From contig JAHLKH010000078.1 of assembly GCA_025526915.1 (NCBI GenBank), positions 51,703 through 115,702 of the forward strand: 64,000 nt of DNA, written 5' to 3'. Both the position numbers and the translations under genes were made by a program. Below the pieces are notes generated by a model. That model was not told the DNA's origin and did not search any database. It saw only the letters and a list, made by a program, of their open reading frames with translations. How positions within the stretch are numbered: position 1 is the stretch's first letter; the number at the start of each line of letters is the position of its first letter. Of this stretch, positions 45,958-58,900 are shown piece after piece. This DNA is from Entophlyctis helioformis. Its lineage: Eukaryota; Chytridiomycota; Chytridiomycetes; Chytridiales; Chytriomycetaceae.

Positions 45958-48359
45958 TCAAGCCAATACAGCAAGACCTAGTACTGCAGCCACCAATGCT
46001 TTCCCGAATGCGCCGTTCAGCTGAAACGAGGAAACTGCGTTGCTTGAAACGGCGCCGGCATTGACGATGCCATATGTGCCGGACGACTTGATGGTTACCT
46101 GGATGCTGCCATCCGTGTTGGCGGTGTTGGGCAGCGCATACCACGAGCCGCCAGCTGCATTCGATGCCGTGCTGTACAAGCTGTGATTTGCGCACGAATG
46201 GCACGAGTCAGCCAGGTGTTCCCCAATCGTGTAAACGGCACAGACAACTTACGCCCACACATATCCAGCCTCAGTCTTGGTTTTGAGCGTGATTGTGGCT
46301 GCATTGTCCAGAGAGCCAGACGCAGGCGTGATGCCAACTATGAAGGCGCTGAGCACCGTCACGCTGAGCTTGGAAGGCATCTGTGTTGGCGTGACTCCAA
46401 ACACAAAGTCAGAGCCAGACGAGATAGTGACGGTCAGGTCGTTGAAGCTGTAGGATCGCGACTTCCAAGATCCAGAGTACTCCACGTTTGTGCCGTATGC
46501 AGCTGGGAGAGCGTTGGAGCTTGGGCCAGACACCGTGCCGAAGATGTAAATACCGCCTCCTGGCAAGTTGGCTGTTATGCGCGACGGGTTGGACAGATCG
46601 TCATTCCATGCGCTTGCACCAAGGAAAGAGGTTTTGCCCGAGTTGCCATCGTATGCAAGGACAGCCACGTCAGCCCTGGTGTTGAATGGGAATCCATTTG
46701 GGGGCGTGTATGGCAGCTGAGGCGAAACGAGGCGGATTGGACCAGATACAGACGACAAGATCATAATGGCTGAATGGACAGTGCCAACCATGGACGACGT
46801 GCCTGCAAACGCGATTGGCGTGAAACCGGCAGGCAGGGCGACATCGCCGATGTTGATCCATCCAGAGACGCCCATACTGGTGGCGACACTCGGCGTCAGT
46901 GACACGTCGCCTGCCACGACGGTCTGGCCAGCGTCGGCAGTAACTCTTGTGCACAGCGGTCGCAGAGGCGAAGCAATAGCAAACGGTCCAAACGGCAGCT
47001 TAAAATCCTTGCTGATGCCGCCCTTGTTGAGCACGTATGGCTCACCACAGCCACTGTAGCTTGCCGGGTTGTAAGGCGTTGGCGGCGGAACCTGGGGAGT
47101 GGCTGACTCGCTGGATGTGAGAACAATGCGCTGGGTCACGGAGTTTCCAGCAAATGCACCAGACAGGTCAAAGGTGCTTGACGAGCCAGCGATTCCGTTT
47201 GGGTTCCAGCGGATCGCATTCAGAATAAGCCACGACTGGTTGGCATGGCCGGTGCGTACCGCATGGCATGAAGGAATCAGCAGGCTGCTCACGGCACGCG
47301 CATCTCCTTCCCTCTTACCTGCTGGACAGTCGTGGGCAGCTTTGCAAACTGGACCCATCCAGGGCCATTGCACAGCTTGTCGGGGCAATACCACTCCCAG
47401 ACACCCATTCCTGGAATGGATGGCCATGTCCACGTAGCTTCCCATGTCGTGAATCTGTGCTGTTCAACAAGACCAATCTGAGACGTGCCCAGAACAAACG
47501 GTGACATGCTTCGCGTCGTGACGGTTGCTGGGTTGTTGCCGAGTGCGAGCGCAACGGCGGACGTGACGGCAAAGCTGATTGTTCCCGAAGCCGAGTCGCC
47601 CAGTGTGTTGCTCACCGTGAATGCCACAGAGACAGTCGAAGACGTGCCCAGGTGAGACAGTGTTGGTGGAATGAAGGCGACGTTGCGTGCATTGATATCC
47701 GCTTGGGTAAAGTCGCATGATGGGTGCGACGATGCGCCACTCCACGAGCCAACGGTTTTGTCAGTGATCTTGTAGCATATGAACGATTCGGGGAATCCGC
47801 CTGGAGCGACACTGGTGAGCATTTCTGGTTTGATCACCAGGGGAGAGCCATCGCCTGCAGGCTGGTTGCGTGCTGCGGTCTGGATGGTTACGCCAGACGG
47901 AGTCACAATCGTCACGGATGTCGTGGCTCTTGCCGTCGCGCCTCCAGCCTCACTACAAGATATGGTAACTGTGCGACCTCCCGTGGAAACACCTGCCGCT
48001 ATTCTGACGGTCTTTGGCTCGATGACCGCGACAGAGGCGGGATCGGACGAGGTCTCGGTGCAGGTGATGACGCCAGCAGGCGTGCAGCCCCCGACGACAG
48101 TGTATCTCAGCGTGAGCGTGAGGGCAACGGATGGCACGGCAGCGATACTGGGCAGAGCATTGATTCCAGGAGCGCTGCATTGGGCTGTTGTGCCGGTTGC
48201 CACGCAGCGTTATGAAGCCAGGGACTATCAGCTTTGATCGCGCAACGACGTGTGGTGATACGAGCACACGCGTTGCCGGTCTGCACACTTACCAAGAGAG
48301 CGGCCAGGGAGCGAAGCCGCAAGTAGCGCAACAAAGAGCGTAAGTCGTGTGCTTGCCAT
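45958..48359 (-). CDS. Secreted surface protein with GPI-like tail, unknown family (copy A)
   Basis: I do not recognise the family. Four exons join in phase. Exon 1 encodes a signal peptide (MASTRLTLFVALLAASLPG) and exon 2 begins AQCSAPGINALPSI. The ectodomain is rich in Ser, Thr, Gly and Val, with scattered Cys and beta-type sequence. Recognisable shared blocks are WEWYCPDKLCNGPGWVQF, LILNAIRWNPNGIAGSS, LPFGPFAIASPLRPLC and LPGGGIYIFGTVSG. The last exon is followed by a short polar region and a C-terminal hydrophobic tail (GKALVAAVLGLAVLA), which fits a GPI-attachment signal. The next gene on the same strand (48453-50776) is a paralogue with the same blocks in order. The gene converges with the DUF885 gene across 120 bp. 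Cell wall or surface location is an inference. Confidence 0.75.
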
Positions 48360-48452
48360 CATCGGCTGCCTAGATCAGCCTGCACGTGTGTCTGTTGGAA
48401 AGCGATTTATTATGCAGGGATCATTGTGGTTTTCTAGAGAATGGCAGCACGA

Positions 48453-50776
48453 TCATAGAGCCCAAAGAACAATGCACGTGATCAATGGCAACATGAGCTG
48501 CACAGAAAACTTTGGCTTTGCACGGCGCGCCGGAGATATCGCCAACCCTTTTTCTGCAACGGCCCACATGCCGAGCCGCGTGGTGGTGATGTTGGCCGTC
48601 CAGCCAGCGCCTGTTGACGAGTTGTATGTGGTCGAGCTTGTGTTGAATGTCCATACGCCCTGGATCGGCGACGCCATCGACTCGTCAAGATATCTGGCAC
48701 GGGGTGTGGCAAAGACTAGCAATGTTAGCTCTTTGGCGCTCAGCAGTGACATGCAGATCGCATGCATTCATCCACTGCTGCAAGTCGAGTGTTGCATACC
48801 CCCAAACAGCATTGCGCGAGATGTCTTTGCTCGTGTACGTCATTCGGACAGAATAGTCGGCCGTGGCTGTGCTTGTGATGTACACTGCATACTTGATGGT
48901 GTAACCGTCGGGTGACCACTGCGTCAACAGCGATGGCTGCTGAAGTGCGAACCTGGCATTTGACGCTGCTCTGACCTCAAGCGCGAGCTTGCCCTCATCA
49001 AACAGCAGCGTCTTTGTACCCCAATCTGCCTGATACTCGATCCAGGTGCCAAAAGCCGCAGGCAGTCGTCGGTTTGCGGCATTGTCCAGATAGCCAAAGA
49101 TGTAGATGCCCGAGCCAGGCAAGGTCACAGACAGCGTCCACAATGACGCGTTCCTTGCAGGCTCGATGGCTTGCGTCCATGCCGACGCGGATATGTGGGC
49201 AATAGCGCCTGTCGTGGGATCATACTGCAGGACTGACAGATCGGTGCGAGACCGGACATGCTGATCTGGAGGAAAGTCAACCTGTGGCGATCGGAATCCA
49301 AAGATGAGGTCGCTTGGCTCGGTTGTTATTCGGACTGCTGATTGAATCGTGCCAACAGACGAGTTCCTGCCAGTGAATGCCAAGGGCACAAAGCCTTGCG
49401 GCAAGACAACCGATCCAAGCTTGACATGGCCAGAAATGTACACTCTTCCGTCGAGGATGGACGAAAGAAGGACGTCTCCAACGGCGACAGGCGCCGCAGA
49501 TATGTAAGCTGCTGCGCACATGGGTCTGATGGGCGAGCTGACAACGAATGGTCCAAACGGCAGCGACGCGGAGCCTGTGGCAGATGTCGCCCCGAGCGTG
49601 ATTGGGACGCATTTGGAGTACGGCGGTGGCGTCAAGGTCTGCAGGGGAGGGTTTGGATTGTTGGTGACCACGGACACATTAAGCGCGATGACTGCTGGTG
49701 TTCCTGGCGGATAAGACTCGACGGTCGAAAAGTTTATGATGAAGCTTGGGCCCGTGTAGCCATTTGGATTCCATCGCAGGGCGTTCATGATCACCCATCC
49801 CTTGAGCGGTTACCGCGACCGCCAACCAACCGGTCAGTCGGCATCCAATGCGATGTGCAGTCGGTAAAGCTTAGCATACCTGCAGAAAGGTGGAGCCAAA
49901 ATACGTTGGGACAGGCAACCAGGGATTGCCAGCGCATTCAGGGTCGGAGCAGTAGTATTCAAGTATACCAGCAGCGACAAACGGCAGCCGCCACGCCACA
50001 TTCCAGACGCTGAGACCATGTGGCTCGCGCAGAGGAAGCGCGTCTGTTGTCAAGACGACAGGGACGCCATTGTAGCTAGTGATGGACGTCTGGGATGATG
50101 TCGGCATGGGGCAGAATGCGTAGTTTATCGTTGCAGCGACTGTGCCGTACACGAGATTGCCTGTTGGATCTCGAGCTGAGAACGGAACAGACATGGGGCG
50201 AGACGTGGCAACGCTTGTCAAGAGCGCGGGTGATATACTCACCAGGCTGTCGTAGATATCCTGCTGCGTGAACGCGTAGGATGCTGGCCACGGTAATGTC
50301 ACGTTCCGAACGATGGCGTCCCCGTCAGACGAGGTCGACGGCGTGAACCCGACCATCCAGGCGGTGACACCGCCGCTGAACTCCGTCTCGAGCATGTCAG
50401 CCGTGACGCGTGTCGGAATGCAGTCTGGAATGGACGGCGCGAGCCGCTGAGATGAGACGGTCAATAGCGCATTGCGGACGACGAAAAAGTCAAAGGGCGA
50501 CGACGCCGTGTATGTCGAGCCGCTGTGCGACTCTGAGCAGCTGACGGATGCCTGGTACAGGCCAATGGCAGAGGACGGGTCAAGTTGAAGCAGCTGGCTC
50601 GTGACTGCTGTGATGGCGCTGGTCGAGTTGATGATGCTGATGGAGCATGCAAGCGTGTTCGAGGGCGAGCAGACTGGAGCTGCCGTGTATGGGACCGTTC
50701 TGTTGATGCGCGCGTTTCCAAGGGCGAACACGATCGGCGGTGCCGTCGTCACGGTGATGTTGGGTCCAGCCGCGCA
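48453..50776 (-). CDS. Paralogous surface protein with GPI-like tail (copy B), first exon not found
   Basis: This is the tandem paralogue of the downstream gene. Exons run from an acceptor before 50776 (CAAGPNITVTTAPPIV) to about 49880, then 49800 to about 48787 (VIMNALRWNPNGYTGPS, LPFGPFVVSSPIRPMC, LPGSGIYIFGYLD), then a last exon reading YLDESMASPIQGVW and ending in a hydrophobic tail (LMLPLITCIVLWAL) at 48453. No signal-peptide exon is visible upstream: the frame meets a stop a few codons before CAAGPN, and the next 180 bp lead straight into NHP2 on the other strand. The gene may be 5' truncated, or its first exon may overlap the NHP2 leader. I could not decide which. Confidence 0.65.
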
Positions 50777-50934
50777 CTGTGGAGATACAGCTTCCGTGCG
50801 CAGCCATGCATGTCAGCGTCCGTCTTCCCGCCCATCGTCCCATCCATCGTTGTATCTCGTCTCGGGCATCCACATACACATGTTTTTGCGAGAACGAAAT
50901 TCGAATAATTTTTTTTTCTTGCCACTTCACAACA

Positions 50935-50952
50935 GCAGCAGCAGCAGCAGCA
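50935..50952 (+). repeat. CAG repeat in the NHP2 leader
   Basis: Six to seven CAG units lie directly before the NHP2 ATG at 50953, following a T-rich stretch. Confidence 0.75.
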
Positions 50953-51890
50953 ATGGGCAAGGAATCGAAGAAGGACAAGAAGGCCGCAGCGGTCGACATG
51001 GATACGGGCGCCGATGGAGAGACGGAAGAGGTCTCGTACGAGACCAGACTCCAGGCCGTCAACGCGGTTGCCCACCCTCTTGCATCAAAGAAGCTCAACA
51101 AGAAGCTGCTCAAGGTTGTCAAGAAGGGTGCGTTGGCTGCGTTGGCTGCGTTGGCTCCGCTGGCTGCGTGGTGGTGGGCGTGGACCTGGTCGCTGCGTGT
51201 GGCTGTCTCCTGCGCACGGCGGCCAGTCCCTGCCAGCCTGCCCCGCCACGCCATGGCATGGCATGTCCTGTGCATACGAGCATCTCTCTGACTGGCGCTT
51301 GTTGCTTGTTTGCCCCTGTGGCTCGACTCGTCAATATGGACTCGATGGTTCCCGCCAATGCACAATGTGCTGGCTGCCACATTGGCCGTGGGGTGGCTGC
51401 TTGGCTCGGACAGCTGCCAAGGGCAAGTCTGTCATGCGCGGAGTCAAGGAGGTTGTCAAGGGCCTGCGCAAGGGCAACAAGGGGTATGTCTGCTGCCCGA
51501 TCCCTGCCAACGCTGGCCTTTAATCGCATTGCCGTATTGCACCACTGGGACTGATCGCAAGCAATGCAATGGCATGGCAACCAACACGCGGATCCTTGCG
51601 GACTTGCTGGACGGACACGATCGCTGCCCCAACGCTGCAGTGTCGTTGTGATTGCTGGAGACATCTCGCCCATTGATGTCATCACCCACGTCCCTGTTCT
51701 CTGCGAGGACTCGAACGTGCCATACATCTACGTGCCCTCGAAGGAGGATCTTGGATCTGCAGGCGCAACAAAGCGGCCGACGAGCTGCATTCTCATCGTG
51801 CCCAAGGCCGGCGCAGACTACAAGGACGTTTACGACGAGATTCTCAAGGAAGTTGGAGACCTCAACAAGAAGCTGATCACCACTGTATGA
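50953..51890 (+). CDS. NHP2: H/ACA snoRNP protein NHP2
   Basis: NHP2 is an L7Ae-family RNA-binding protein of H/ACA ribonucleoproteins, needed for rRNA pseudouridylation and, in animals, telomerase. Three exons (50953-51127, 51414-51483, 51641-51890) join in phase to about 165 residues. A charged N-terminus (MGKESKKDKKAA) is followed by HPLASKKLNKKLLKVVKK, VMRGVKEVVKGLRKGNKG, VVVIAGDISPIDVITHVPVL, CEDSNVPYIYVPSKEDLG and GATKRPTSCILIV, which follow yeast NHP2 almost position by position. Length is as expected. Intron 1 begins with a TTGGCTGCG nonamer repeat. The short upstream gap is shared with copy B of the surface-protein pair on the other strand. Confidence 0.95.
51128..51170 (+). repeat. 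TTGGCTGCG repeat in NHP2 intron 1
   Basis: About four imperfect 9-bp copies start at the donor. Confidence 0.7.
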
Positions 51891-52305
51891 ATGCCCTCCT
51901 GGGATTAAAGGCCCGTTTTTGCTGTCCTTGTTGCCAGTTGTTCGGCCGCCTTGTGCAGGGACGTCTCATAGAACCATCACGGCCCCGTCGCTTGGCCGTG
52001 GCCTGTCGGGGTTTGCGGAGATTGGCGGTCGGAACCCCGACTGGCGCACGAAGCGCGTCTGACCCACTCGTGCCAGATAGGCCACCCGCGTCAAAACAGC
52101 GCCACTGTGGTTCGATGTCGCGCGAGCATTTCTGTGGCACCGTTGCTCAGCATCTACCAACAAAGACATACAGTAGCACAGACCACTGCAGCAACCTTGC
52201 ACCGAGCAGTCACCGTACACAGCTGGCAAAAGTCGTTCGAGCACATCCACTTGGCAACAGCATCCAGACAACGGCTCGCATCATACAGACGCATCATCCG
52301 CACAG
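51891..52305. other. Intergenic region before the LRR-membrane gene
   Basis: 415 bp with no gene that I can support. It must contain the promoter of the gene starting at 52306. No motif stands out. Confidence 0.4.
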
Positions 52306-55003
52306 ATGGCCGCCCTTGTGCAGAGTACGTTGTCGTCTCTTTGCCTCCTTTGCATGAACCATCAGCCACATTGGCCATCTCGGCCATCTTGGCCACAGGC
52401 CTGCTCTGGTTGTGCATGCACTGACACAACAACGCTCTGCTTGAATCATGCCGCTCGTCCTCTCCAGCGTCAGCGGCACTCGTACTTCTCGCTCTGGCGG
52501 CATTCGTGTCCTGTGTGCATGCCCGAGACGCCCACACCGGATGCCCGCTGCTGCTTTCCATGTCAGCGAAACTTGGCGGCATTCCGACCTTTGGCTCAGC
52601 GGACGCGTCCTGCTGCAACCGAGGTGGCATCCAGTGCGACGCCTCGGCAGAGAACATCACGGGCATCTTCCTCCACAGCCGAGGCCTCAACGGGCCGTTC
52701 CCAACCGACCTGCTCACCAGCTTTGCAAACCTGCGGCAGCTCAATGTCGCAAACAACCCTGGCCTCACAGGCTCCGTCTCACTCACCGCTCTGCCTCCAC
52801 ATCTGCGCCATCTGGATCTGTCCAACACGGGCCTGGCTGGCGAGTTTTCCGTCGACGCCCTTGCCAAAAGCAGGCTGACCATCTGCTTGTAAGTTGCTGC
52901 TCATGCGCATGGATGATACACCTATTCCAGCTGCCGCTCTTGCTCGTCTTTTGCAACAACAATGGGCAGTACTAATCGTCCATCAATCACTTGATCGCAA
53001 TCCCTCCCTTCAGGTTCGTTGGGTCGCGTCTGTGCCATAATGCACCATTTCAACCGCGAGTCCGCTGCAACGGGTTCGACACCTTGCCAAGATGCTCACA
53101 GCTTTCAACATCAGAGCCGCCTCTTGCGACATCGACATCCGCAGCCGACCGGCCTGCTCCGCCAACCAGCCTGCCGCCCAATCCGCCCAATCCGCTCAAT
53201 CCATCAGGTGTTCCAACCAGCAGCGATCCTGGGGGCTCGCCAACTGCCCAGCCCCAGCCGCCAGCCTCCCGTCCTGGATCACCAGCCACTTCACCCACAT
53301 CACCGCCAAACACAGAGCCGCCTTCATCTTCGCCGTCACCACAACCGGCCTTTCCAGCACCACCATCACCACCACCTCCCGGCGGTAATGATGGCAACAG
53401 CCCTGATTTGGGCAACAATACAGGTAGCAGCAGCAGCAGCAGCAGCAGCAGCGCCGCGAGTACCACGGGTCTGCAGGGTGGTCAAAGCCCGCCGTCCTTG
53501 CCAACAGCCCCCTCAGCATCACCCGGAGATCTTGTTGATGTCGATAAGGACAGAGCCGCGCCAAGACCCACCTTGCCAACCGTCACATCCGAATCGGCCA
53601 ACTCTTCGGCGACGGCAGACACACAGAGAAGGCTTGGATGGATCCTTGGTGCTGTCATTCTGGTGCTGGTGGCCGTGTTTGTGGCCTTTCTCGCAGTCGG
53701 CTTTGGACGACGCAGACGCAGAGCTGCAAATCGCCCGTCCTTTGTCACCATGTCTCGTACAGGCGATCACGCTTCGTTCCACGACAAGGACGCTTCAAGC
53801 ACAGGCGGGCTTCCATCTGTGATCGTGCCAAAGTCGAACCCTCGTGGTCGTCCCACATCGAGCCTTTTGACTGTTAATGTCCATGGAAAGCCGGCTGCTC
53901 CTGACTCGATGGCTTCTCCGTCGCCACTGTCGCCGAATCCAAGGGATCTCAAGAGCCCAATGGCGTTTGCGGCCATTTCAACCATGCCTTTGGCAGCATC
54001 GCCGGCACTATCGGCGGCCTCGGCCAGTGCGCATGCGCGAAATGAAAGGCCCCCGCTGGCAGTGCTCCCGACACCGATCAACACGCGGTACCCAAGAACA
54101 GACGGAGTGCAATCGTATCAGCGGCCAGCCATGTCGCAAGAGGCGGCGCTTGCCACTCTCGATCGCACCCTGAGTGCCCTTGAGTTCTACGAGAACACGA
54201 GTCCCAATGTCCCGCCATCGCCACTGGAAACATCGGCCCTGATGCCGCTTCCGTCGCCCATTCCACCAACGGATTCGTATGAACGGTGGCTGGCTGCGTC
54301 AAGTGTAGCCGATAGTGACTCGCGCATGGACAGTTTGTCGACGGGCTCTCTCCGACGGTCGATCCTGCCGAAAATCCGTCCTGGTGCCAACGGTGTCGAT
54401 GAAGCAGCCGCTCAAGCAAGAGAGCCCGCCAGACTGATCTCAGAGTCGCCTTTATCGCCCACTACGGACAAGCTTCTCCCATTGCCACTGCCTCCATTCT
54501 CGATTTGCACCACGCCACTACAGCATGCCCATCAACGCAATAGACCTGCCAGTAACAGCCCCGTCCTGCAGCATCAGGATCAGAGAACGCCTCCCGTTCC
54601 TGCGGCTCACGCAGACAGTGACCCAGACGCATCGCGTCTCCACGCATCGGCCATCTACTGTTCTGGATTCGACTTTACACGCCTTGGCAATCGCACCGAG
54701 TCGGGTGGTCTTCGTCCATCCACTGTCCGCTCGTCCAGACGCTTCAACCTGCTCAACCACAACACCATCCGCAACTCGATCCACCGTCGCCCGAACAACA
54801 GCTCTCAGGAGCAGCATGCTCCCAATGCAAGCAACGTCACGGACGAGTCTGTGTTGCCTGGTGTGCTCAACGGGCTCCCCGCCATGCCTCACCTGCAAGA
54901 GCGCAGCGCTGATCCCCACAACATCCATGTAGAAACCCACGACCACTCCAACGATGTCAGCGACTCTTACTTTGAATTCGACCGCCCTGCTACCCGCAAG
55001 TGA
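52306..55003 (+). CDS. Single-pass membrane protein with short leucine-rich-repeat ectodomain
   Basis: Exon 1 (52306-52324) splices to about 52470 and gives a clear signal peptide, MAALVQTSAALVLLALAAF, ending near CVHA. Exon 2 encodes a short LRR domain with Cys caps: SCCNRGGIQCD, ITGIFLHSRGLNGPFPTDLL, LRQLNVANNPGLTGSV and LRHLDLSNTGLAGEF. Exon 3 starts at about 53013 and gives a second Cys-rich cap (SRLCHNAPFQPRVRCNGFD), about 170 Pro/Ser-rich residues, a poly-Ser run, and one membrane span (LGWILGAVILVLVAVFVAFL) followed by RRRRRAANR. The cytosolic part is about 400 residues, Ser/Pro-rich, with no kinase or other domain seen. The layout is receptor-like and plant-LRR-like, but ligand and role are unknown. 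Confidence 0.8.
53426..53454 (+). repeat. CAG repeat encoding a Ser run
   Basis: About nine AGC codons sit in the Pro/Ser-rich stalk of the LRR-membrane protein. Confidence 0.75.
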
Positions 55004-55930
55004 TTTGACAGTCACGCACAAGTACATCCTGCCATTCATGATTATTGTTCCTTCCAAGACAAATGACCCTCTCTTTGGGTGCGTGACATAAAGACAGCGA
55101 CCAAACCTTACAGTGCATCGATTTCGATATTGGCCTTGAAATGGGCAATAGGCTCAACACACCGGGCCGAACTTTCTCTCCAACTGACTTTTGCGTGTGT
55201 CAAACCCGACCCAATGTACTCGTCCGTGTCAGACGCTTCTGTTTTCCCATGTAAGTGGTGGGATGGCCAAGACGCCAGACAAGAAGCGAGATCAGTTGGC
55301 GTCTGGTCAAGGCTGTATCCAATGGCACGGCTGGATGTCTGTCGGCGGAAGTGTGCCAATGTGTTTCTTGCAGCCTGCATGCAGCGGTGAGACATCCAGC
55401 GAGCTGGGGCTACACGCCTCATCTCGCGCGGTGGGATGTGTCGCGCCGAGCGCGCATGTTCCACGGCGAATGAGTTTTGGAAGCGGCGTGGCAAGATGCT
55501 GATGGAGCTTCGTCGAGTCTCTTCCTATGCGGCCCGCACTGCCTCTGTGCCCTTGATCTGAACGCATCAGAACTGCAGACTCGATGCTGACTGGCCATGA
55601 TCAATCCTCAATCGCATCAATGCATGCATCTCTGATCAACGTCCATGGCTCGATGGTGTTGGTATTGGCTGCAGCTTCGCTTGATGATGCTCTCGCGCTC
55701 GCAGACATGCTTGCATCGGTCGCACCTGCGCCAAGGTGCGTATCAGCGCCGTCGTTGAAGAACCGCGATTGCCATGCCGGCGGCGTGTTGAGCGTCTCGT
55801 GCTACACCAAGTTGGCGCCACTGACTGAACAGTGCCTACATCGCCCCTCTCAAACCCCACCGTGACGCGCCTTCAATGTCGCGCATTCGTGTTTGCTCGG
55901 CATTCCCTCAACTGTAAACTCATTGCGGCA
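55004..55930. other. Intergenic/leader region of the bZIP gene with a possible upstream ORF
   Basis: About 930 bp between two plus-strand genes. A 93-codon ATG-initiated open frame runs 55584-55865 and ends 65 bp before the bZIP ATG, so it could act as an upstream ORF if the leader is that long. The bZIP frame itself is open back to 55832 but without an ATG. Nothing else is recognisable. Confidence 0.35.
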
Positions 55931-58900
55931 ATGAGCAGTGCTGGCCAGAATCACCCAGTTTACACTGGCTATCATAGCCTTGACCACGATGCATACGGCA
56001 CTTTGTCGGCAGCTGCAGACGGCGGCATCCATTACAAGTCAGCCATGGACGCAGGCTATGGCTATCCTGAGCATTCGCTCCATGCGGCAAACTCTGGCAC
56101 CGACAGAGGAGGATACGCGCCATCGTTTGCGACGCTTGCTCCCCAGGCGTACGACTCGAATTACACGAGCCTCTATGCCGACCAGCCATTGAATGACACG
56201 CACGGGCAACACTACCACTGCCAGCAGCCACACCAAGCCCCTTCGTTTGGAATCGAATCTGGCATGCCCATGTACGATAACGGCTTTCATTGCACCTCCG
56301 ACTACGACTGCCACGGCCATAACGACCAGCAGCATCAACACGTTTACGACCCAACCTATCAGCAGCAGGTCGCACTGCAAGGGCACACACTTGGTCCGCA
56401 CACCAGTGGCAGAGACATTAACGTGGGCGACTATGGATCAGAGACGCAGGACTTTCTTGGCCAGCAGTACATGCAAGGAGGCTACAACGACTACGATATT
56501 GCCGGCCAGAAGGCAACCACGTATCGCGACTCTGGCGATACAGGCTTTGGCTCATTTCACGCGTTTCCATCTGGCGCATTGACAGCTGCCAGCTTGCAAG
56601 ATGGCGGCGGCATGGGCCAGAGATCGCTCAACAACATCAACGACATCAACAGCAACAGCAGCAGCATGCAGCAAGTACACGGCCTGCTCGACCAGTCCAC
56701 TGAATTGTCCTTCTTTGCGGCGGCAACAGCCGCTGACGTGGCGACGCCGAACCCACGATTCGAGCACCACAATGCAGGCATGATGGCTGGGACTCCGAAC
56801 TTTCAGACGTCGGCCTCCAACAACATCGGAGACGTTGCCCAATCGCACGGAATGTTGCCCTCATCGTCGCCCTGCAATGTCGTCTTCAACGTTCACAGCA
56901 ACGCCAGCCTGCCCAACCAATACAGCATCCAGCAAAGCACGCCAGTGAGCTTCAGCCAGCATCAAAGCCCCATCCATGCGATGGCAATCTCCAACCTCAA
57001 CAATCTCAACGACGTTTCCAGCACTCCCATCATGCCAACCATCCAGTCGTCGTCGGACGGTTTTGCAGGCTGGTATCCCCTGGCATCACCTGTTGTGGCC
57101 AACCCGAATGCTGTGCCGTCCTCGGCCACGGTCTTGTTTCGCGATCCGCAAGACACTTTGCTGTCCTCATCTCAGATCCACAATGGAGATGTCCAGGCTG
57201 CGCAACCCACCGGCCAGCTCCCAACTCTGCCCGACATGCTTTCGGTATCCGCAAAGCCAGCCAAGAAGCAGCAACGCCAAAAGCGCAAGCCCAAGCAAAC
57301 GCAAACGCAAATGCACGGTGAGCAGGAGGCAATCATTCCACTGATCGCGGCAGCCGAATCCGCAGCCGGTGTCCACCAGGACGTCCAAGCCAGCATTCAT
57401 CAGTTTGATATCAGCGCCTTGATGGCAGAGTCGCCCGTTCGCACATCCCTTTCAACAACGCAGTTTGCTGCTGATGGCATTTCGCATGCGAGTCAGTCAG
57501 TCTCTGATATCGCAACGGCTCTGATCACGACAAGCGCCATCAGTGACAACCAGTCGCCCCAGCAACCACTGATTCAGCAGCCATTGACCGTGGAAGTAGC
57601 CGCAGCAGCCGCAGCCGCCGCCGCCGCAGACTCTCTGGGAGATCTGGATTGGGTGTCTCGCATTCAAGCGTCGCCGTTAAAGACATTTGCAAAGGATCCA
57701 GCCAGCCAAGACCCGATCAAGACGCCATCCACATCAGCAGCGACGCCTTCGGTCGCGCATTTGCCAGTACCGACAGGGCCAGTCTCCAAGCCACGACGAT
57801 CGGCCGCACAGCCCACCAACATTGTCGTGCATGGCAAAGTCGACCGCAAGACGCTCAAGCGGATGCGCAACAAGGTGTCCGCGTCGCGGTGCCGCGAAAA
57901 GAAAAAGGTCTGGATTGGCCAGATGGAGGCGCGGTCCAGTATCCTGTACCGAGAGAACCTGCGTCTGATGTCTCACATTGAGCATGTCGAAGATCTCGTT
58001 GACCATTGCCGCCAAGTGCTTGGCCTGCCTGTCAAGCCGCGTCTGGAGCCGATTGTTCTCGCCCCTCCGCATGCACCCATGCCACGCCCTGAGCGAGAAA
58101 ACGACGACGAAGACGATGACGATGATGACGATGAGCAAGACCAACGAGACGATGCCGCGGAAATGGAAGTAGAGGAGCATGTGGCGGCGGAGTCTGCTGG
58201 TACGCTCCGCGGCAATCCAAACGCCATGGCAGACTCTGTCGGGACTGCGAAAGAGGGCCATCGCCATGCGGTCCCCAATGTCGCGCAGTCTGGATCACTT
58301 GTGGACGAGGGCTCGTCGCAGTCTGGCCAGAGCCAGGCGGCTGTTGACACACACGAGCACGGCGATGATACTGTCGGCCGGGCCGCGTCGGCAGCACCAC
58401 CCAAGAAGACGCAGACGACAGCACGCGGCAACCGTCACGAGCCATACTCCAAGAAACAGCCTCGCCAGACAAAGAAGCAGCAGTCCAAGAGCCAGGCGAA
58501 CACGCACAAGCAGGTCGGCGATCGGTCGACGGTAGCAGCAGGCGGCAGCATGCAGGAGCCCATGGTGCACGTGCAGCCGTCGCAAATGGCGATGCACGCA
58601 GCCATGACACAGATCCAGCTGCAGCACCAGATGGACATGTTTGGCGGGATGACAGGCGTTGCGATGCCAATGCCGCAGATGTCACCCCTGCACATTGCCA
58701 TGCTGATGGGCGGCATGTCTGGCCCAATGCCCACGCCCATGCCCATGCCGATGATGCTGAATGGGCCCATGGGACTTCTCGACGGCCTGTGCCTTCCTTC
58801 ATCGCACCTGGAGTTGCAGCCGCAGCAGGGCATGGGCCACGAGCCGTCTCCCGTGGCGCGCGGTGGTGCAGACACGGCAAGCACGGATGCAAACGCGCCA

